Positions 12,601 to 24,648 of a stretch of DNA of 31,130 nt are shown in pieces. The stretch is from Rodentolepis nana. Taxonomy: Eukaryota; Platyhelminthes; Cestoda; Cyclophyllidea; Hymenolepididae. Every line of letters begins with the position of its first letter. Positions within the stretch are counted from its first letter, which is position 1. The stretch is from positions 1 to 31,130 of the forward strand of contig UZAE01000191.1 in NCBI GenBank assembly GCA_900617975.1, given 5' to 3'. The position numbers and the translations under genes were made by a program. Under the pieces are notes generated by a model. The model worked only from the letters and a program-made list of their open reading frames with translations. It did no database searches and was not told the DNA's origin.

Positions 12601-15600
12601 AAATGAAAACAAAATTTTCTACTTATCTAAGACACTAATGTTATGTAAGGTCGATGAGTATCAAAATCTTCAGGTATTGCCACTTCAATTTCAAATGCGA
12701 TGACAGACTACCTTGGCGGTAGATGATAAATTCCCAGATCAGAACTTTATTAAAACTTTAAAACGACAAAAATGCTCGCATATATATTTTTTCTTCAATC
12801 CAGACAAATGGAAACTTCAAACCCCGGGTAAAATATTCTCTCAATTCCGTTTCCAAAATAAAAAGTCAAATTGTGTTGTACAGAAAACAATGTTGCTTTA
12901 TTTTTAATTTATGGAAAAAGGTAGGTTACTTTTGCAAAATTGGCGAGGCCATTTTTGCAAAAGTATTGACTTGATAGGCAGAAGTCAAAAGTTTTTTTAA
13001 GTAGCCCATTTGAATCATATCAATTTTCTATATTACCGTAAGATTTACTGAACAGGAAAAGGATTTGAGAATATTTCTTCCTGAAAAAAACTTAAATACA
13101 ATCATATGTCCGATGCTCTATTAACGAACAAAGATAAGCAGCATACAATCTCTATACTTACAGTATTTTCAAATCTTTTAAGTAAAAAAAACAGTGTAAA
13201 TGGTCAGTTGCTAAAGGACTTGAATCAATTAATAATAGAGAGTATTGTAATTAACTAAAGTCTTGAAGATATTGAATGCAAAAAATTAAGCGTCAGAAAC
13301 ATATTAAATCTAAAGCCTTTTAAAGAGACAAGGCGTATGATACTCGCAGTCTTTGTCTACGACAAGTAAAAGGTAACAAGCGAATGAACGACAGTCATCT
13401 CTTCTTCACTGCAACACTTTAATGACGCTGTCTACTAATTTCAAACAAACAAAGTGGCCATCTGCTTCTTTCTGCAGTTAATCGATGGAATCTCTCTTTC
13501 ACACGCACACCATTTAACTTAAACAACAGTAATCTCACACGACTAATATGTAACCTGTCTAACCCCTCCCCCCGACCGACAGTCCCTGTCAAGCATCTTC
13601 CCTCCCCCCCCCCCCAACCTCCCATCTCCGACCCATCAACCATAATCTCCAGCTCATTCGCCAGTGTCACTAGTGCTAATGAGCTTTTTTGTCTAAAGTT
13701 TCAGCAGCAAATTTTGACGCAAAGCAGGTGCTTTTTCTGTACACATACACACGTTTGCACGCAGAGTAATTGACGCAGGGGTAATGAATATTCAGTAGCT
13801 GTTCGCTTTATCCCAGTGCTACAAGCGGAACAAGAAAGCGTGTGAGGGAGACACAATGTGGTTTTTCCACCCATCTGTCAAGGCCTAGTGGTGGCTGGGA
13901 TGTCGGAGATGTGCTAATTACAACCTCATTAAGGTACACTTGTCATCCTGCTCGAGGTTGACTAGGCAAAAAAAATGGGACAATTGAAGTTAATTGTTAC
14001 CCCCATCGATTTAGGAGTGAGTTCGGATAATGGAATTCCCACTTAGTAGTTTCTTTGTGATTTCTTCAATGAAATACTTGACCAGGGTAATTAAACATTT
14101 ACGAAGGAGCCCGTTGGTGGATTAAAGACGAGGAGAAATAATTAATCTTAGATTTGTATATCCCACGCAACTGTTTATGTGAACCAACGTCTCTGTTGAT
14201 TTGTCGTTTATCAGCCTGGTATGAATATTTAGATTAGAGTAGCTAAAATGATGACGGTCATAATGAGAAAAAAAATTTCAAACAGTGAAAATGGCAAAAT
14301 TATGACATTTTTACCTCACTAAAATTGAGGTATTAAATCATTCCTTAGCGAATCATAGAAAATGCATGCAAATATTCCGTAATCTATCTCACTGGCATTT
14401 TAAAACATGAAATAAAGTAAAAATTGCACAATAAAACTGAATGATTAATTAACTACATATGCGTATATTAGCAGGACAGGAATTATGAAGAGCATAAAGG
14501 AAGCCAATGGGCAATCAATATCGTTAAATACAAGGGTAATAAAAGGCCGTGTTTGCACCAATTAGCAACATGTTATACGGTTTTTTTCTGCATTACTAGA
14601 CAAAACTCGGAATAGCCTGCCAGTCTTGTAAGATTTTAACTGGTACTAAAAGGGAATATTATAGAAGCCAATTGCATCAAAGACTTATAAAACCAGTTTA
14701 TTATTTCAGTTTGAATAGCCGTTGATAAATTTCAATCATGTAAAGCATTGATAGGATCTTTGGTCGAAACATTTTCGCCCCAAAATTTGGGCAACTTTTT
14801 TGCATAATTCCAAGGATTGGAAGGTAAGAATAATTGGAAAGAGCAAGATTTTTTTCTCGTTTGGCTTATTTTATAGGAAGATTTGTTCAGTTACCTTCAC
14901 CTAGAATTCACTTCTGTAAATAAGGGAGTTGACATGAGATTGATATTCAGTGGCACACACAGTAATGTGAATGTCCAAAAGAATCAATGAAATATACCCA
15001 ACCGAGGCTGTAGAATGTAAGTTTGTCGGTGAAACAGCTCTACAAAACTTTCTCTGGGTCAACCTTTGTCAATAGCCCCGCTTTTATACTTTTATCAACA
15101 GTGTTAACCTCATAATATCACTAATGCTAATCAAACAAAATATTTCACACTCCCCCTATAAATTTTAAATTTCCATTTTCATTTAATAATAATAATTTTT
15201 CAAAATAATGGCAGCTCCCTTTTTTCAAAATCGTTAGGGCGTTAAATTTGAGCGCGCGCACACCAATAACATTAAGCGCAAAAACTTAAAAAATCGTAAC
15301 TGGAATAAAGGCCGAGTTCGTGGGACCGAATTTGAATTTTTTACAAATTTAATTCAGTTAAAACTCGTGAAACAAATTTTTAAACGCTTATATTTCCATT
15401 TAGTAGTCATATTTTGACTTGATTAAGCCTTTTCTCACAAAACGCCCACCTATTAGCGCACTAATTTGATAATGGCCTACTAAAACAGCACAAAAATTGA
15501 CCTTAACTGGACCATTGTTTAAAATAGAAGTTATTGAAACTTTTGCAAAAAAAACAGTACTACAAGAAAAATTGGCTGTCTATAATTGAGATAGACAATC

Positions 15601-18600
15601 TGGGAAAAAAAGTTAACCGCAATGGAGGAACGTTGTATAACGAAGAGGAATTTGGGCCAACAAACAACAAATTAACGAGAAAAGTAAAAACACAACAATT
15701 CAATTACCTCGACAGAATTTAGAGGCAGCTAAATTGTGTTTACGAAAGAAGGAGAAGTAAAAAACACTAATATGATAAGTAAGAAACAAGAAATCGTCTG
15801 TAAACAAAGTATTAAAACCATTTACTTAGATAATCATTTAGCTTTAAATTCATCCAAAAATGCTTTTTTTAATTTATTCCAAGCTTACCATGTCATTCTG
15901 AATGTGTTTTCGGTAGAGTTCAAGAATACCTTCTTTGAGGGCCTTGGGTTCTTGTATTTTTCCAACAACATTAAAGATATCCGTGCGAAAACGTTTGACA
16001 GTAATGTAAATATTTCTTCTCATATCACGTTCACTCTTCAATTCAACCAATGTGGCCTTAAGTTTTTCTTTTAGCTCTTCAATAGTTAGTTCTAGCGCAC
16101 TGTTTTGCTGATTAAAACGCTCTAATTCGCCTTCCATCTATAAAAAAAAACAAGTTGGATATTTGCTCATTTAAAACTTGCTTTGAAAGAGCATTGCTTT
16201 TGACTTAAGGAAGAAAAAGAACTAGGAAGGAGGATATTTTCACAAAAGTCAGACAAATTGGTAACCTTTTGTGGGTATTTGTAAAGTGCTGCGGTCAGCA
16301 GGATTTTTACCACGACTATGGCATAAACATTTCCATTTATGGACAGCATTTTGGAGAAGCAGGAAATTCTTGCAGTAGACAGAAATATCGAAATAATTAT
16401 TGCAATATTATCACCAGGTACCATAAAATTGGCATTTATTGTGAGTTACCTACATCAACCACCTGCGCGTCTAAATAGGCATTCAATGTTCGCATTTCTA
16501 AGTTTATTTTGCATTCTTGGAGGCACTATTCATGTTAGAATCTAATATGAACTGATGTTGAAATGAGTATGTCAACGTTGCAAAGGCTGACTACACTTCA
16601 AGATTAGGCAAAATTGCGATTTTACAGTTTAGCACATATTAACAAATATGCATATTTTATGGAAGATTAATAATAAATTTTTAATTTAATTTGTCATGGG
16701 AAAAATTACTGAAATAAAGGAAAATCTCCGAAAGCAGCATCATCTTTGCTAAGAGGCGCATTAAAAGTCATAAACCAAACAGTGCCTCAGTAATAGCTAA
16801 AACTGCTTGTCATAAATCGCCTAACTTCTAAAAGCCATAAACGCCAATTTGTCCTGTTTGGATAATTTCCCATAAATAAAAATCGTCGATTTCTCCTGGT
16901 CATGAGTAATTATAATAACAGCAATATATTTATTCAGCTGTATGCATAAACCGCAGTCGCTCCAAACTCAGACAATTTGTAAGAAGATCTAGTAGGTGAA
17001 TGAACTATTTTTGATTCTCAGCAGGTGATGTTGACTCCATTTTTCGACAATCTAATCGCTGGTAGGAAATTGTCAAAGGAGGATAAACCTCAGCCCCATA
17101 TGTCCTCTTCAACTTCACCCCTACAATTATTGCTTCTCCCGCTGAAAGGAGAACAGTAGGTTAGTTACCTTAATAAGTGACCAAATAACAGACATCTGTC
17201 AAGCGCAACTAGTTGACTGTCCCCATTACAAGTCTTCTCTCCCTCCCCCTTCCTCACCCCCCCCCTCTCCCCTTCAAACTTCTATCTCTATAACATCTCA
17301 TCGCGTGGCATACGTAAGTGAATCATTAAAAAAACACAGCCGGTTGAAAATACTGAAAGATTACTCATTTCCACCTTTGGTCCACCCACTCCCCATACCT
17401 TCACTCCTCCAACCTGGCTTCCGTGCGCGTGACATCTCACATCTCTGTCCACCCACCCCCTCATTCTCTATCCCCGCCTCCATGGGGGCTAGGTTTCTTC
17501 TCGTGTGCATGTACAAGTATATAGCGGTTTTTATGTGTTAGTAATGTCGTGCTAATGACCAACTTACCTCCTGAATTTGCTCCTTATATTTACGTATATC
17601 ACTCTCGCGCGGTTCAATCTGTTTCTTTAATTCAGTTATCTTGTAGGAGAGGACAAACTTGTATTTCTCCAACTCCTCATTCTTTTTCTTCAAGTCGTAA
17701 ATTCTCTTTTCCTACAAAAATCCAAGCAGATATCATTTAATTAACCATGGCATTTTTTTTAAGTTTTCTTAGCCTCCAAATTTTGTTCAAATTAATTTTA
17801 CTATCTACTTTAACTGACTTATAGAGTATGCTCTCACAATGCCTATTTATTGTTTTCTTTTGAAGATGAACAAAGCCCTAAACAGTTTCGTCTGTCCTTT
17901 TTCGCAAGCTAATCAATACTTGTATAGTAAGCTATGGTAGCAATTCAAACTGTTTATATTAATGATATAGGGTGCGCGATGGACTTACCTTCACGTGGTG
18001 CACCCTGGGCAACGTTTTCTCATACGTCTAAAAAGTCTATAAACCGAAAATTGACTTCTAACTCCAAATTCCCATGGCCCGACAACTACCACAGTTCTCA
18101 CCTTGCCTTTTTCTCTACCATTGTGTCTGTCTCTTGTACATCTGTGATCCACTCTTCTGTTCCTCGACCTTGATGTGCCTCCCCTCTGTGAAGCCCGAAA
18201 TCAGCCAGAGGGCCAATTATATCTATCATAAAGCCTGCCATTTGATATAAATAAGTATTATTGATATCGATTTCTAAGAGCGCATAAGCCTTACCTTCTC
18301 TTGAATTGTTTCATCTCTCTCCTGAATTTCCTTTTTCAGCCCTGATAAATCTCGTTCTAGGCTCTTAATCACACCATTAAGTTTATGAGTTTCACGTTGG
18401 GATTTCTTCAGCTCCTCTATGTGCTCGTCGATCTCCTTCTGAAGACTTTCACATTTCTTCTTCGCTATGCCCGCTTCTCCTTGGTGTCGGGCCACAAGTT
18501 CCCGTTCTTTTCGCAGTTTTTGTTCATAATCTGTCTTCAAGCCCAAAATCTCCTTATCGACATCTTCCTCAAGTAACCTCTTAGTGAATTCAAATTCTGT

Positions 18601-21600
18601 AACTTGTTCACGATTCTCTTTCTTCAAATCACCTATTTCTTCCAATTTTCTGTCTAATTTTGCCTCGAAAAAGAGTTTCAGATCTATTATCGCTTGTTCC
18701 TTCAAAGTTGTTAATTCATCAATCTTTATTTGATAAGCCTTTTGCATCCTCTTAGTCTCCTTTTGAAATTCCGAGTACTTTTCTCTCTCCAAAGCGAGTT
18801 GTTGAATCTTCGCAGCTTCCAGACTTTTAACTTCTTGAACATGCAGTCTCATGATCTCCTGTTTCTCATCGCTATATCGTGATTCTTCCCGGTCTTTATC
18901 AGCTTGAAGAAGCTGATTTCTCTGTCGTAGGGATTCCATTTCTAGGAGAAATTTATCAGTGAGCTCTCTAATCCGATCACTGAAATTCATGTCCTTTAGA
19001 CGAAGCTGGTATTCATTTTCCATCCTCTGCTCATCCACTCGAGCTCTTAGTTCTTGCATTGCAAAATCCTATAATAGGCAAGTATCACCATTTTTTGACA
19101 ATGTAAAAGAAGCTACCAAAAAAGCCTATAGTTAGCACTTTTGTAACAAAAATTACAGTGTTGGAGGGAGAGCGAATACTCCAGAGTAAAAATTTTTCGG
19201 GAAAACGGCAAAAAACGGAGTGGCTGTGAGATATTCGGGAAAATATCAACGTATCTATTTCAGCCAACAAACTGCCAGAGTATTAGCAATTTGAAATCAA
19301 CCATATGTGCTTGATCAAAAAAATTATTGGCGACATTTAAGCGGTGGAATATTCCTCCAAAAAATAATTTTAGGAGACTGACTCATGTCAACGCGGTTTT
19401 AACTTTAACCAAATTGGCGAAATGATTTTGAAGAATGATGGTTACTTTTATTGCGCATTTCAGTCTTTTAAATCAGTTAGGCGATACACAACTTCCAAAA
19501 AATAAACCCAACTTTCCAAGGAAAAGTTATTTTTGTGATTTTCTTAACTTTCTCTTAAAAGAGTGTCATGAAGACTAGGCAGCAACATCTGATGTCTTCA
19601 CCACTCGAGTTAGCCAAACTGTTTACAGTGGCACTTGAGAAGGAATTTGTGTAAGAAAAGAAAGAATCTTCAACCAGGCGAAAATAATAAATTAACATTC
19701 TACTGTTAATTATTCCTACATTTGGCATATTTGTTTAAGTGGGAGCAAATTACAGGGTCGTGGATTCTCAGAATTTCGGAAATATAGCTTTAGTTTTCTT
19801 AACTCCCTATTTTTTTGACTTGAGGTATGGTCTTTATTTTGGAGATAATTAGGTCACAAAAAAATTTTCAGTTTGATAAATGCACAAAAGAAGTTCGCCT
19901 TTATACGGATTTCCGACTTTTCTTTCATATTAGCCTTCTGGCTTTGTCTCAGCATATTGTTTTCAGTCTCTAGAAATGTTTTCCCTTTTGATTGGCATTG
20001 TGAGTCAGGATGAGTCAGAGTACTCAAATATTCCTTCTACTTCTCCCAAAAAACACTTTTTTCCACTAAAATAAAATTGACGATCAAAGGACATCACAAG
20101 CCCTTGATAATGCGTCTTTAAAAAGGAGGAGAAGGTATGAGGCAGGCAAGTTGGTACCGTCATTTCAACTCAATAAAAAAACTACGCTAGTCTCGTACAT
20201 CAATTGAAATGTTTGAGTACCAAGAAGTGACGCCTCACTTTGTCTTGAAGTCATTAATGTTTCGTTCCTTTTCGTGTGCCTTTTATCTTGCAAATATCAA
20301 TGCACAGAATAATATAAAACAAGAAAAGGCTTCTCTCAGGTACTTAAATAATCCATAATAAAAACATGACAGATTTCCCGATAAATAAGATCAAAAAGTA
20401 CCACAAGAAAAACAAAATTGTTCTAGCACCCAATCAGAATTGATCAGAATTAATTTTTGGCGTTTGTTCGCAATATGCTAATATTCTCATAGGCATATTG
20501 ATTTAAAACTTTAAGCACACTTTTAGCTCCTTTTCACAAATAGGCACAAATTTTATTTCAAGAACTTTCCCTCATCCCCTCATCAATTTCCGGAGCATTT
20601 CTAAATGATAGGAGCGCTAGAATAAATATTCTACCTAAATCTATATATATATATATATATATATATATAACAAAAATAGGCTCTTTGGAATAGGAGTATT
20701 ATGAAAAAAATTACGATTATCTAAGTTGCCTATCGGTATAGGATGTGGGAGAGTGTATGTGCCTGTATGAGCCAATGATAACCAGAAATTCTATTTAGTT
20801 TGCAAGATTTCGAGCAATAAATAAAGAGTAATTTTATTTATCGAAGCATTAATAGCTATTTGTAAGACGTAAGGGCATTTATTTTTATAAACGAAGAATG
20901 CAAATTATCTTCCGCAATCGAGTTAGCCCCAGCGCTACCCTACCAGATGCCAGAAACTTGAAAGAAAATGCAATTTCTCTGAGGCTGATAAATAAGGCAC
21001 AAAGCCAGAGAGTTATTGCATTGTCTCGGGCAAGCAATTCAAACATATGGCCTCTTAGTGGGTCCATAATCTTTACCACTATGTGGACCCACACCTCTCC
21101 TAACGAATTTGCAGCTAATGGTGAAAACTGTTCACTTTCTAGCGATGTTTCAATCCTTAGAGTCAATTATTCGTTGGCGATTGGTCTTTATAAACAACCT
21201 ATGTTTAGTTTATTATCTCTCCGGATCTATTCACTGTAGTCACGCAATATCTTTGGGTAGACAGATCATAGTGACAGAAATTCGGCTTTCTTAAACAGTT
21301 TAGGAAATCTTTAATTTACAAAAAAAGCACTACGGGAACAGCAAATTCCCATTTTGAAAAATTGCCCAGTACAAACACCAGCATAAAGCTTAATATTCTC
21401 TTGTCTACTAAACAATAAGTCTGAATATTGGGGAAAAAGAGCTAACCTTTTCTGCCAAATCTGACCGCATAACTAGGACTTCCTCAGCCCATGCAGTTTC
21501 TTTCTCAATTTTGACATTTCTGGCGTGTCGCTCTTGAAGTGACCATATCATGACGGTACTGTCACTTGAAACAGTGACCAGGTACTCATCATTCAGAGTT

Positions 21601-24600
21601 ATTTTCATCTTCACAATTTGACCGCTGTGACCCACATAGTCATCCCAAACATGCTTATCCGTGAAGGGGTACTTGTAGGATCGTACGTGGCCATCCTGAC
21701 TACCACAAACGAGCATTTTGCCATTACGAGAGAGTGCGACGGTTGTGAGTAGCATATCCGCGGAATTTATGCTCTGGACTATCTGTATTAAGGAGGATAG
21801 ATTATCAAGTTTTGTTTTAAGAATAATTTTGTAAAAAATGCTTTAGTTGCCACGTACTGTTGAATCAGTGACCTCTTTCAATTTCCTATCTGAACCCACA
21901 GCGTAGATCATCTTACCGTCTTCAGAAGCCGTAACGTTTGTATAACTGCAAGATTTCATGACATTTTCACTTATTCTTCTACCTATAAAGATGATGGAGA
22001 AAGTGAAATTGATTGATTTTACAACTTATTTCGAATTATTAATTACCTGTGTAAGGGTCCCATTCGTAAATTGCACCATCCATACCACAGGATATCAACT
22101 TGCTGTCATCTGAACTCCACAGTATGCATCGAATCTTCCCATTATGAGCTTTAAGTGTATTGAGGAGTTGAAAACTTATGGCGGAATAGAGAAGAATGTT
22201 GTTTCCTTGAACGGCCGCAAATAGGTGACCTCCATTGCTAAACGCACACTAAGGGTTCCATACAGAAGTGAATTTTAAACTAAACCTGACAAGTTAGAGT
22301 CCCTAATGTCATGTCCAACGATTAGTTTACCTCATGGCAACCTCGGATGGGGAACTCTTTATAACTTCGGATATCGTCAATTAGGAGATTCAATAGTCGC
22401 AGCTTGTCACTGAAGCCTACTAAAATGAAGTGGCCGAGAGGATGAAGTGCTATACTGTAGGCCTCCTCTGGAAATTCTTTGTATAAATCAAGATCACTAT
22501 TGAAAAGGAAAGAAAAAAGATGAAATTAAGATTAGAAGACAGTACATAAAAATCCCCTGGCTGATTTCCCTCAAATTACACAATTAACGTCATTGCTGCC
22601 ATGACTCCACCTTCAACCTAACTCTTGTTTCCCTGATTATCTCCTTGTCATTTTACAGTGCACCGACCAACTTCAATTTGTAAACTGGATCAAAAAGCAA
22701 AGGTCTGCAGCTTAGTGGCGCTAAGTTCCATCCCCTTTGCTGCTCCAACTTGCACAATTTCAATATTTGGGAGATGATTTGCCTGACAACCTGTAGTATT
22801 ATGCACGCAAATTCACTCAACCATGTCGGCAAACTAATTTTCCAGTTTTAATGAAATGGTTCATTCTAATAACTTCAACATTATAGGAGAGATCAAAGCA
22901 TTGCTAGGTCGCCAACTACATCGGTGCTTTAAGCTCTGCCAATTCATTTTGTAATCATGTCTTCATAATTCACAATTGCAATAAGCAAATTAAAACAAGA
23001 AAATAATTATGTATTCCTTCTTAAAAATTCAGATTTATGAAAGGGAGATCCGTTTCAATGCCTCAAGTTTTGAAAAACTTTCATTGCAAAATGGATTATG
23101 TGCATGAAAGTATCGAAATGATATGATTATCATCGAAGTATTATCAATTATGATAGCTCACTTAGTTTCGAAGTTCCATATTCTCACTGTATTATCAGTT
23201 GCGCAAGTTGCAATAAGTGGTTTTCTCGTACAGATATCGAGGCCTACTATTTGACCCTCGTGAAACGACTGAGCTAATTGTCGGAAATAATCAATCTTGA
23301 GGGCGGGTTCAGATTGTGATTCGCTTTCCTTCGATTTCTCAACGGGCCGATCATCCATTATCTGTTCAAAATTTTCATTTTCCGCCATGGTTTCTTGCAC
23401 TTCATATTCAGAGGATAAATCGTAGTAATAAAGCTGATGAGACTCTGTTCCCGCAATTAGAATCTCTTCCGATGGAGTAATCTAAAAACAGATGATTAAT
23501 TTCGTCAAGAAAATTTACACAAAGTTGGGTTATAATCCATTTGCTTGAATCGTCAGAACCATCATTCAGTTTACGATCATTTGGAATGCGAATTTGCTTC
23601 ACACAATTATAATATGATAATTGATTTTTTGTATCATCAGAGTTTGCAATGGATCTTCGTCTACGACGACGTAACTGATCAGCGTTTGGATTATACTTAT
23701 AGCAATGGACAGCACCCTGTGCACAGGCCACAAAAATAAAGTTTGATGCAGCTGCGATTGCTGTTACACCCTCCAAAACGGCATCTGAGCTAATCGACGA
23801 TGAAGAGCTCCTAATTCAAGTAAATATAGGAGTGATAAATAACGCTACTATTAAAATTTAAGTAATAATTTTAAATACAGCTACATACTCCTCGTATGTT
23901 ATTGGTACAGGAGGAACGATAGTATGTTCCTCAAGCACTTCACCATTCTTAATCAATAACAACTTTCCTTCAACCGTTCCAATTGCAATTCGATCGTCAC
24001 TTATCCAAGCATGGCATCGAATATTATGCCTGTCGACACGAGAGTGACCAACGGGTTTAATAAATTCATCATTATATTTGTATAGTCGAAATGTCTCCTT
24101 TCCAGTCACACAAATTAGAGTGCTGTCATATGGGTTAATCGACACCTTATGGAGAAATAGTATTTTTAAACCATTTAACATACATCATAAATTCGATTAA
24201 ACTGCGAGGTTTTGACCGATGCAATTCTTTTGGCTTTTTCCCACTCATAATAGGTCAGAACCCAACCAGGTTCACCACCTTGTGCAATCAAGTAAGTAGA
24301 GTCAGGTGAAAATGCTATGCTCTTAAATTCATCTGTGTTAAGGCCAATCCCTCGAAGTATTTTCACACGGTTAAGTGATGCGAGATCATAAATAGATATA
24401 CATGGACATTCTTTCTTTTTCTCAGCTAGCGCTAGGTAGCGACGATTTGGACTAATAGCCATTGATGACATTCCATTACTCTTTTCTAATCCAGATATGA
24501 ATTTTTGACTTTTTCGTTCAAGGTTAAAGAGCACAATATTTGATCCGCAAGGATATATTATTGTGCGATCATCTTTAGATAGTATCGAATTATTTACGCC

Positions 24601-24648
24601 AGTTCGAAATCCAAAGGCATGGCTAAGCTTTAATATTCCTGATGCCAT
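6680..24648 (-). CDS. CFAP57: Cilia- and flagella-associated protein 57 (WD40 and coiled-coil, WDR65), complete 13-exon gene
   Basis: Exons (minus strand): 24648-24184, 24145-23889, 23810-23519, 23481-23162, 22496-22331, 22248-22047, 21982-21858, 21782-21447, 19068-18295, 17711-17568, 16137-15889, 8673-8530, 7099-6680. They join to 3894 nt, or 1297 residues plus TAG; human CFAP57 is about 1250. All twelve introns are GT-AG and keep frame. Residues 1-720 are WD40 repeats, with the family signatures [22 protein letters not shown] and [10 protein letters not shown]. Residues 720-1230 are coiled coil, with near-identical family blocks [21 protein letters not shown] and KKQIEPRE. In other ciliates and animals the protein sits in axonemes and helps assemble an inner-arm dynein (known for the family). 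Lineage oddities are a run of six Arg in exon 3 and an Asn run near the C-terminus. The ATG has a good context (AAATAAATGG). Confidence 0.96.
7100..8529 (-). other. CFAP57 intron 12 (1430 bp)
   Basis: The intron runs between the exon ending ...VMH and the last exon starting ENMELIEE. The donor is GTAAGC and the acceptor ATTAATAG. It is AT-rich, with a short (TA)n run at 7600-7614. Nothing else was recognised in it. Confidence 0.85.
12214..12231. repeat. Homopolymer run of 18 C
   Basis: Eighteen C on the plus strand follow about 40 bp of pure-pyrimidine-rich sequence (CTTCTTCCTCTCC...). In the CFAP57 pre-mRNA this reads as G18 followed by purines. Run length in the assembly may be unreliable. 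Confidence 0.95.
13604..13615. repeat. Homopolymer run of 12 C with flanking C clusters
   Basis: A C12 run is flanked by CCCCTCCCCCC (13563-13573) and further CCC triplets to about 13635. The minus strand, which is the CFAP57 sense strand, therefore carries several G runs of three or more within about 70 bp. This is a possible G-quadruplex. Confidence 0.9.
16138..17567 (-). other. CFAP57 intron 10 (1430 bp)
   Basis: The donor is GTAAGTTG and the acceptor TTTATAG. On the plus strand, 17221-17290 and about 17370-17480 are pyrimidine-rich, including a C9 run at 17257-17265. The short open frames on both strands at 16167-16545 have no recognisable family and are taken as chance. Confidence 0.8.
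17957..18267 (+). mobile_element. SINE-like element, copy 2, in CFAP57 intron 9
   Basis: The body (17970-18255) starts GGGTGCGCGATGGACTTACC and ends GCCATTTGATATAAATAAG, matching copies at 4348 and 30776. It has an internal deletion near the TTCTGTTCCTCGAC block. Imperfect 12-bp flanks TATTAATGATAT (17957-17968) and TATTATTGATAT (18256-18267) differ at one base and are probably the target-site duplication. It makes up about half of the 583-bp intron 9 (17712-18294) and ends only 27 bp from the exon 9 donor. It is antisense to CFAP57. Confidence 0.85.
20642..20669. repeat. (TA)14 microsatellite
   Basis: An uninterrupted TA alternation over 28 bp in CFAP57 intron 8. Confidence 0.95.
20885..21239. 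other. Coding-like block open on both strands in CFAP57 intron 8
   Basis: A plus-strand ATG frame of 113 codons (20898-21239) is overlapped by a minus-strand frame of 93 codons (21166-20885). Both have fewer A/T-rich codons than the neighbouring intron. The plus frame is rich in Ser, Asn and Arg and the minus frame is hydrophobic. No domain, signal or clear splice junction was identified. It may be a retro-copied fragment, a nested exon, or chance in a less AT-rich patch. Confidence 0.25.
22497..23161 (-). other. CFAP57 intron 4 (665 bp)
   Basis: This is the only large intron in the 5' half of CFAP57. It splits the Asn codon after FET (donor GTGAGC, acceptor TTCAATAG). No repeat or open frame of note was seen. 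Confidence 0.85.

Larger units (their letters stand above)
8674..15888 (-). other. CFAP57 intron 11 (7215 bp), the largest in the window
   Basis: This intron separates the exons ending NDM and starting [10 protein letters not shown]. It holds an (AT)n run (10235-10249), a GA run (10589-10600), a C18 run (12214-12231), a C12 run (13604-13615) and a less AT-rich block at about 13640-14040. A 121-codon plus-strand frame (11434-11799) has no recognisable domain. No repeated element of the 4348/17970/30776 family was seen. Nothing supports a nested gene, but one cannot be excluded by eye. Confidence 0.8.
19069..21446 (-). other. CFAP57 intron 8 (2378 bp)
   Basis: This intron lies between the last WD40 exon and the main coiled-coil exon. 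It contains a (TA)14 run (20642-20669) and a 0.3-kb block open on both strands (20885-21239), listed separately. The rest is AT-rich sequence in which nothing was recognised. Confidence 0.85.

Noticed and set aside
15736..16074. 112-codon plus-strand frame
   Set aside because: It overlaps CFAP57 exon 11 (16137-15889) on the opposite strand, whose translation matches the family closely; the plus frame is a shadow.
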